A DNA stretch of 64,000 bases from Methylobacterium frigidaeris. Its GTDB lineage: Bacteria > Pseudomonadota > Alphaproteobacteria > Rhizobiales > Beijerinckiaceae. A program made the translations under genes and the position numbers. How positions within the stretch are numbered: position 1 is the first letter of the stretch; each line of letters begins with the position of its first letter. The notes beneath the pieces are model-generated. The model made no database searches, had not been told where the DNA came from, and saw only the letters and a list, made by a program, of their open reading frames with translations. Below, piece by piece: positions 60,607-64,000 of this stretch. The stretch is taken from the NCBI RefSeq assembly GCF_022179185.1, contig NZ_BPQJ01000008.1, forward strand, positions 124,001 through 188,000, read 5' to 3'.

Positions 60607-61320
60607 TCACACCGTCAGGTACGCCTCCCGCACCGCCTCGTCCGCCTCGAGCGCCGCCATCGTGCCCTCGAAGTGGATCGCGCCCTTCTCGATCACGTAG
60701 GCCCGGTCCGAGACCGCGCCGGCGAAGCTCAAGTTTTGCTCGGAGAGCAAAACCGCGATGCCCTCGCGCTTCATCCGCAGCACCGCATCGGCCATCTGCT
60801 CGACGATGACGGGAGCCAGGCCCTCCGACGGCTCGTCGAGCAAAACCGCGTGAGGGTTGCCCATCAGGGTGCGGGCGATGGTGAGCATCTGCTGCTCGCC
60901 GCCGGACATCGCGGCGGCGCGGCGGCCGCGCATCTCGGCGAGGTTGGGGAAGATCGAGAAGAGCTTGTCCGGCGTCCAGGCGGCGCGGCCATCGGCCGGC
61001 ACCTTCCGGCCGACCTCCAGGTTCTCCATCACCGTGAGGTCGGTGAAGATGCGCCGCTCCTCCGGCACGTAGCCGAGGCCGCGACGGGCGACGCGGAACG
61101 GCTCCCAGCCGGTGACCGCCTGGCCCTCGAACCAGACCGTGCCGCCGGTCGGCGGCAGCACGCCCATGATCGCCTTGAGCGTGGTCGACTTGCCGGCGCC
61201 GTTGCGGCCCATCAGCGCCACGACCTCGCCGGGCCGGAGCGTCAGGGTGACGCCGAACAGCACCCGGGCCCGGCCATAGGCCGCCGTGAGCCCGGAGACG
61301 TCGAGGAGAGGCTTGTCCAT
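60607..61320 (-). CDS. livF: ABC transporter ATP-binding protein LivF type
   Basis: The 237-residue ATPase has Walker A GRNGAGKST, the signature LSGGQ variant MSGGEQQ, Walker B VLLDEPSEGLAP and the H-loop region VLLSEQNLSFA. The EPSEGLAP and SEQN variants are those of LivF in branched-chain amino acid or amide import systems (HAAT). ATG 61320 overlaps the LivG stop (TGATG); a GTG at 61323 is the alternative. It forms a heterodimer with LivG to drive the fused permease encoded upstream. Confidence 0.94.
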   Translation of the reverse strand: MDKPLLDVSGLTAAYGRARVLFGVTLTLRPGEVVALMGRNGAGKSTTLKAIMGVLPPTGGTVWFEGQAVTGWEPFRVARRGLGYVPEERRIFTDLTVMENLEVGRKVPADGRAAWTPDKLFSIFPNLAEMRGRRAAAMSGGEQQMLTIARTLMGNPHAVLLDEPSEGLAPVIVEQMADAVLRMKREGIAVLLSEQNLSFAGAVSDRAYVIEKGAIHFEGTMAALEADEAVREAYLTV

Positions 61321-62102
61321 CACGCCACCGCCTTCCGGCGCGCGCGCATCGCCGCCTCGGTGCCGGCCTCGCCGAGATAGACCTGCTTGACCCGAGGGTT
61401 GGCCCGGATCTCCTCCGGCGTGCCGGCGGCGATGATCTCGCCGCGCACCAGCACCAGCACCCGGTCGGCATGGGCGAACACCGCCTCCATGTCGTGCTCG
61501 GTGTACAGAACCCCGATGCGGTTCGTGCGCGCCACCTCGGCGGTGAGCGCCATGAGCCCTGAGCGTTCCCGCGGCGCCATGCCGGCGGTGGGCTCGTCCA
61601 TCAGCAGGAGCTTCGGCCGCGAGGCGAGCGCCACGGCCAGTTCCACCCGCTTCACGTCGCCGTAAGCGAGTTCCGAGACGGATCGGTCGGCGTCGGCCCG
61701 CATCCCGACCCCGGCGAGCAGGGACAGGGCCTCGTCGCGGTAGAGGGCGCGGGCATCCCGGAACAGGCTGCGGGTGCGGCCGTGATGCGAGAGCAGCGCC
61801 ATCTGGACGTTCTCGGCCACCGTCATCGACACGAAGGTCTGGGCGACCTGGAAGGTGCGCCCGACGCCCGCCTTCCAGATCGCGCGGGCTGGCAGGCCGG
61901 CGATCGAGCGGCCGTCGAGGGCGATGGTGCCGGCATCGGGCTTGAGCTGGCCGCCCACCATGTTGAAGGTGGTGGACTTGCCGGCCCCGTTCGGCCCGAT
62001 GATCGCCAGCATCTCGCCGGCGTCCAGCGTGAACGACACGTCCCTGGCGGCGGCGACGCCGCCGAAGCGCTTGGTCAGGCCCTCGACGACGAGCAGGGTC
62101 AT
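61320..62102 (-). CDS. livG: ABC transporter ATP-binding protein LivG type
   Basis: The 260-residue ATPase has Walker A GPNGAGKST, the LivG-specific VGRTFQVAQTFVSMTVAENVQMAL, signature-like ELAYGDVKRVELAVAL, Walker B LLLMDEPTAGMAP and the H-loop YTEHDME. LivG is the partner of LivF in HAAT transporters for branched-chain amino acids, amides or urea. It overlaps the permease by 4 bp (ATGA) and LivF by 1 bp. The signature is AYGDVK rather than LSYGQ, a common variation. Confidence 0.94.
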   Translation of the reverse strand: MTLLVVEGLTKRFGGVAAARDVSFTLDAGEMLAIIGPNGAGKSTTFNMVGGQLKPDAGTIALDGRSIAGLPARAIWKAGVGRTFQVAQTFVSMTVAENVQMALLSHHGRTRSLFRDARALYRDEALSLLAGVGMRADADRSVSELAYGDVKRVELAVALASRPKLLLMDEPTAGMAPRERSGLMALTAEVARTNRIGVLYTEHDMEAVFAHADRVLVLVRGEIIAAGTPEEIRANPRVKQVYLGEAGTEAAMRARRKAVA

Positions 62103-63985
62103 GCCGAGGCCTCCACGGGCTTGGGGGCGACCTTGCGGCCGCGGAGGGCCTCGGCGGCGCCGGCGAGCCCGCGCGGGAAGGCGAGCACGGTGGCGATGAT
62201 CGCGATCCCGAGCAGCAGGCGCCAGAACTCGGTCAGCGGCATCACCGCGTCCTTTAGGGCGTGGAAGAAGGCGGCACCGACGAGCGGCCCCATCACGGTC
62301 TGGATGCCGCCGACCAGCACCATCACCAGGAAGTCGATCGAGAGCGGGATGCCGGTCAGCGTCGGGTCGATCGAGCCCTTGAGGAAGGCGTAGAGCCCGC
62401 CGGCGAGCCCGGCCGCGGCCCCCGCCAGGGTGAAGCCGAGCCAGCGATGGGTGCGGACATCGAGGCCGATCGCTTCCGCACGGGTGGCGGAATCGCGCGC
62501 CGCCCGCAGACCGTAACCGAAGGGCGCGTAGATCACCCGGCGCAAGGCGACGATCGCGGTGAGCGACAGGGCGGCGACGAGGTAGAAGTAGGTGGTGCGG
62601 CCCGCCGCCCAGGACGAGGGCCAGACCCCGACGACGCCGTTGTCGCCCCCCGTCACCTCCACCCATTGGAAGCAGATCGCGTAGACGATCTGGCCGAAGG
62701 CCAGCGTCAGCATGGCGAGGTAGATGCCCGACAGCCGGACGATGAAGTAGCCGAACAGGGCCGCGCCCACCGCCGCCGCGAGCGGTGCGGCGATCAGCGC
62801 CACCTCCATCGGTGCCTTGAAGGGACCGGTGACGAGGAGGCCGGCGGCGTAGGCGCCGAGGCCGAAATACGCCGCGTGCCCGAAGGAGACGAGGCCGCCG
62901 ACCCCGACCAGGAATTGCAGCGAGAAGGCGGCGAGAGCGAAGATCAGGATCTCGGTGGCGACCTTGACCTTGTAGGCGTCGCCGAGGAGCGGCACCGCCA
63001 GCAGGGCGACGATGGCGAGACCCGCGAGCGCGGTCTCGGCCGGGCGGAAGCGGCGCAGACCCGGGATGCCCTCCGGCGGCATCACCCGGCCGGAGGCGGC
63101 CTCGGGCCGGCCGAACAGCCCCCAGGGCTTGACCACCAGCACCACCGCCATCAGGGCGAAGACCAGGACGAGCGTCACCTTCGGGAAGATCAGGATGCCG
63201 AAGGCCTGGAGCTGGCCGATCAGCAGCGCGGCGACGAAAGCCCCCGGCACCGAGCCCATGCCGCCGATCACCGTGACCACGAAGGCGTCGGTGATGACCG
63301 ACAGGTCCATATGGGCGTTGGCCGGGATGCGCGGGATCTGGAGCGCGCCGCCCAACCCCGCGAGGCTGGCACCGAGAAACAGCGTCAGGGTGAAGAGCCG
63401 GGCCTGGTTGACGCCCAGCGCCCCGACCATCTCGCGGTCCTGGGTCGCGGCCCGGATCAGCACGCCGAAGCGGGTGCGGTGCATCAGGAGCCAGAGCAGG
63501 CCCAGCACCAGGGGACCGACCGCGATCAGCACCAGCTCGTAGGCGGGAAAACGCTGCCCCAGGATTTCGACGCCGTGGCGCAGGGACGGCGCGCGCGGGC
63601 CGGCGATGTCGACCGGACCCCAGACCTTGAGCACCAGGTCCTCGACGATCAGCACCACGCCGAAGGTGGCGAGAAGCTGGAAGAGTTCCGGCACCCGGTA
63701 GATGCGGCGCAAGAGCAGCACCTCGACCGCGACGCCGATCAGCCCGACGAGGAGGGCGGAGAGCAGGACCCCGAGGAAGAACGTCGCGGGCGAGTACGAC
63801 AGGTCGAGGAGCCGCGGCACCAGCGTGACCGCGATGTAGGCCCCCAGCATGTAGAACGAGCCGTGGGCGAAGTTCACGATCCGGGTGACGCCGAACACGA
63901 TCGTCAGCCCGGAGGCGATCACGAACAGCGACGAGGCGCTGGCAAGCCCCGACAAGGCCTGGAGGACGAGGAAGGACGGGTCCAT
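62099..63985 (-). CDS. Fused LivH-LivM ABC permease
   Basis: The 628-residue inner-membrane protein is LivH and LivM in one chain. The first half (1-~290) has IASGLTIVFGVTRIVNFAHGSFYMLGAYIA and VTVIGGMGSVPGAFVAALLIG, the LivH signature. A linker (GRPEAASGRVMPPEGIPGLRRFRP) joins the LivM half, which has FLVGVGGLVSFGHAAYFGLGAYAAGL and LVGGIQTVMGPLVGAAFF. About 16-18 hydrophobic segments are visible. Normally these are two genes; the fusion fixes their ratio. The periplasmic binding protein, the specificity determinant, is not in the window and may lie just upstream. The gene starts 15 bp from the window edge. Confidence 0.92.
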   Translation of the reverse strand: MDPSFLVLQALSGLASASSLFVIASGLTIVFGVTRIVNFAHGSFYMLGAYIAVTLVPRLLDLSYSPATFFLGVLLSALLVGLIGVAVEVLLLRRIYRVPELFQLLATFGVVLIVEDLVLKVWGPVDIAGPRAPSLRHGVEILGQRFPAYELVLIAVGPLVLGLLWLLMHRTRFGVLIRAATQDREMVGALGVNQARLFTLTLFLGASLAGLGGALQIPRIPANAHMDLSVITDAFVVTVIGGMGSVPGAFVAALLIGQLQAFGILIFPKVTLVLVFALMAVVLVVKPWGLFGRPEAASGRVMPPEGIPGLRRFRPAETALAGLAIVALLAVPLLGDAYKVKVATEILIFALAAFSLQFLVGVGGLVSFGHAAYFGLGAYAAGLLVTGPFKAPMEVALIAAPLAAAVGAALFGYFIVRLSGIYLAMLTLAFGQIVYAICFQWVEVTGGDNGVVGVWPSSWAAGRTTYFYLVAALSLTAIVALRRVIYAPFGYGLRAARDSATRAEAIGLDVRTHRWLGFTLAGAAAGLAGGLYAFLKGSIDPTLTGIPLSIDFLVMVLVGGIQTVMGPLVGAAFFHALKDAVMPLTEFWRLLLGIAIIATVLAFPRGLAGAAEALRGRKVAPKPVEASA

Positions 63986-64000
63986 GGGGCCTCCGCTCCG

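Noticed and set aside
1..64000. CRISPR arrays, insertion sequences, tRNA/rRNA genes, phage genes
   Set aside because: I looked for direct repeats with spacers, terminal inverted repeats with transposase motifs, tRNA T-loops and integrase signatures, and saw none. A tRNAscan and repeat search would be decisive.

Overview
The window is GC-rich DNA from an alphaproteobacterium, most likely Methylobacterium or a close relative in the Hyphomicrobiales. The evidence is the coding style, an alphaproteobacterial RNase E with a large acidic insertion inside its S1 domain, the rne-amiC-mrcA-prfB block, a TonB/DUF3649/PepSY/DUF3325 iron module, ECF42/DGPF regulation and a Liv-type ABC/hydantoinase operon. 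It looks chromosomal. I see no tRNA, rRNA, CRISPR array, integrase or transposase. Two places show decay or foreign composition: a junction of two broken genes near 2845, and an AT-richer island around 43.6-45.8 kb that carries a thermolysin-type protease and its inhibitor.

Layout. 1-2.3 kb: the start of a LuxE/PaaK-like acyl-adenylating protein behind a TPP riboswitch, then a Tat-exported sulfatase. 2.3-3.25 kb: remnants of a GlxA-type AraC regulator and a PuuD-like hydrolase, fused tail to tail. 3.26-6.45 kb: an ECF42 sigma factor with its YCII/DGPF partner, two VOC proteins and an AHSA1/SRPBCC protein, all on the minus strand. 6.5-7.9 kb: a cytosolic chemoreceptor. 8.2-19.8 kb: housekeeping genes rne (minus), then amiC, mrcA, an FkbH-like HAD protein and prfB with its programmed +1 frameshift (plus). 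19.9-26.1 kb: a catalytically dead caspase-fold protein, a CNT nucleoside transporter, a serine beta-lactamase-fold hydrolase, a 56-residue membrane-anchored protein and an exported SnoaL-like protein. 26.5-35.6 kb: aminopeptidase P, an AEC transporter, a hybrid PAS histidine kinase, small unknown proteins and a PoxB-like TPP enzyme. 36.2-40.8 kb: a siderophore receptor operon. 40.8-43.5 kb: inositol-phosphatase-like, DapA-like and NudC genes. 44.1-45.7 kb: M4 protease plus emfourin-type inhibitor. 45.8-53.1 kb: small metabolic and stress genes (histidine phosphatase, HIT, Usp, MFS, ChaC), DUF2125 and a diguanylate cyclase.

53.3-64 kb, all minus strand, is a long operon: a LivH-LivM fusion permease, LivG, LivF, hydantoinase/oxoprolinase A and B, a 6-hydroxynicotinate-reductase-like iron-sulfur protein, a MarR regulator, UPF0280 and DUF1185. 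Most junctions overlap by 1-4 nt. This is the best candidate for an incompletely described system: import of a small N-heterocycle or cyclic amide, ATP-dependent ring opening, a ferredoxin-type reduction step and local MarR control. The substrate cannot be read from the sequence.

Limits: all family calls come from reading motifs by eye, without database searches. Starts were chosen from Shine-Dalgarno-like sequences, overlaps with neighbours and family-typical N-termini.
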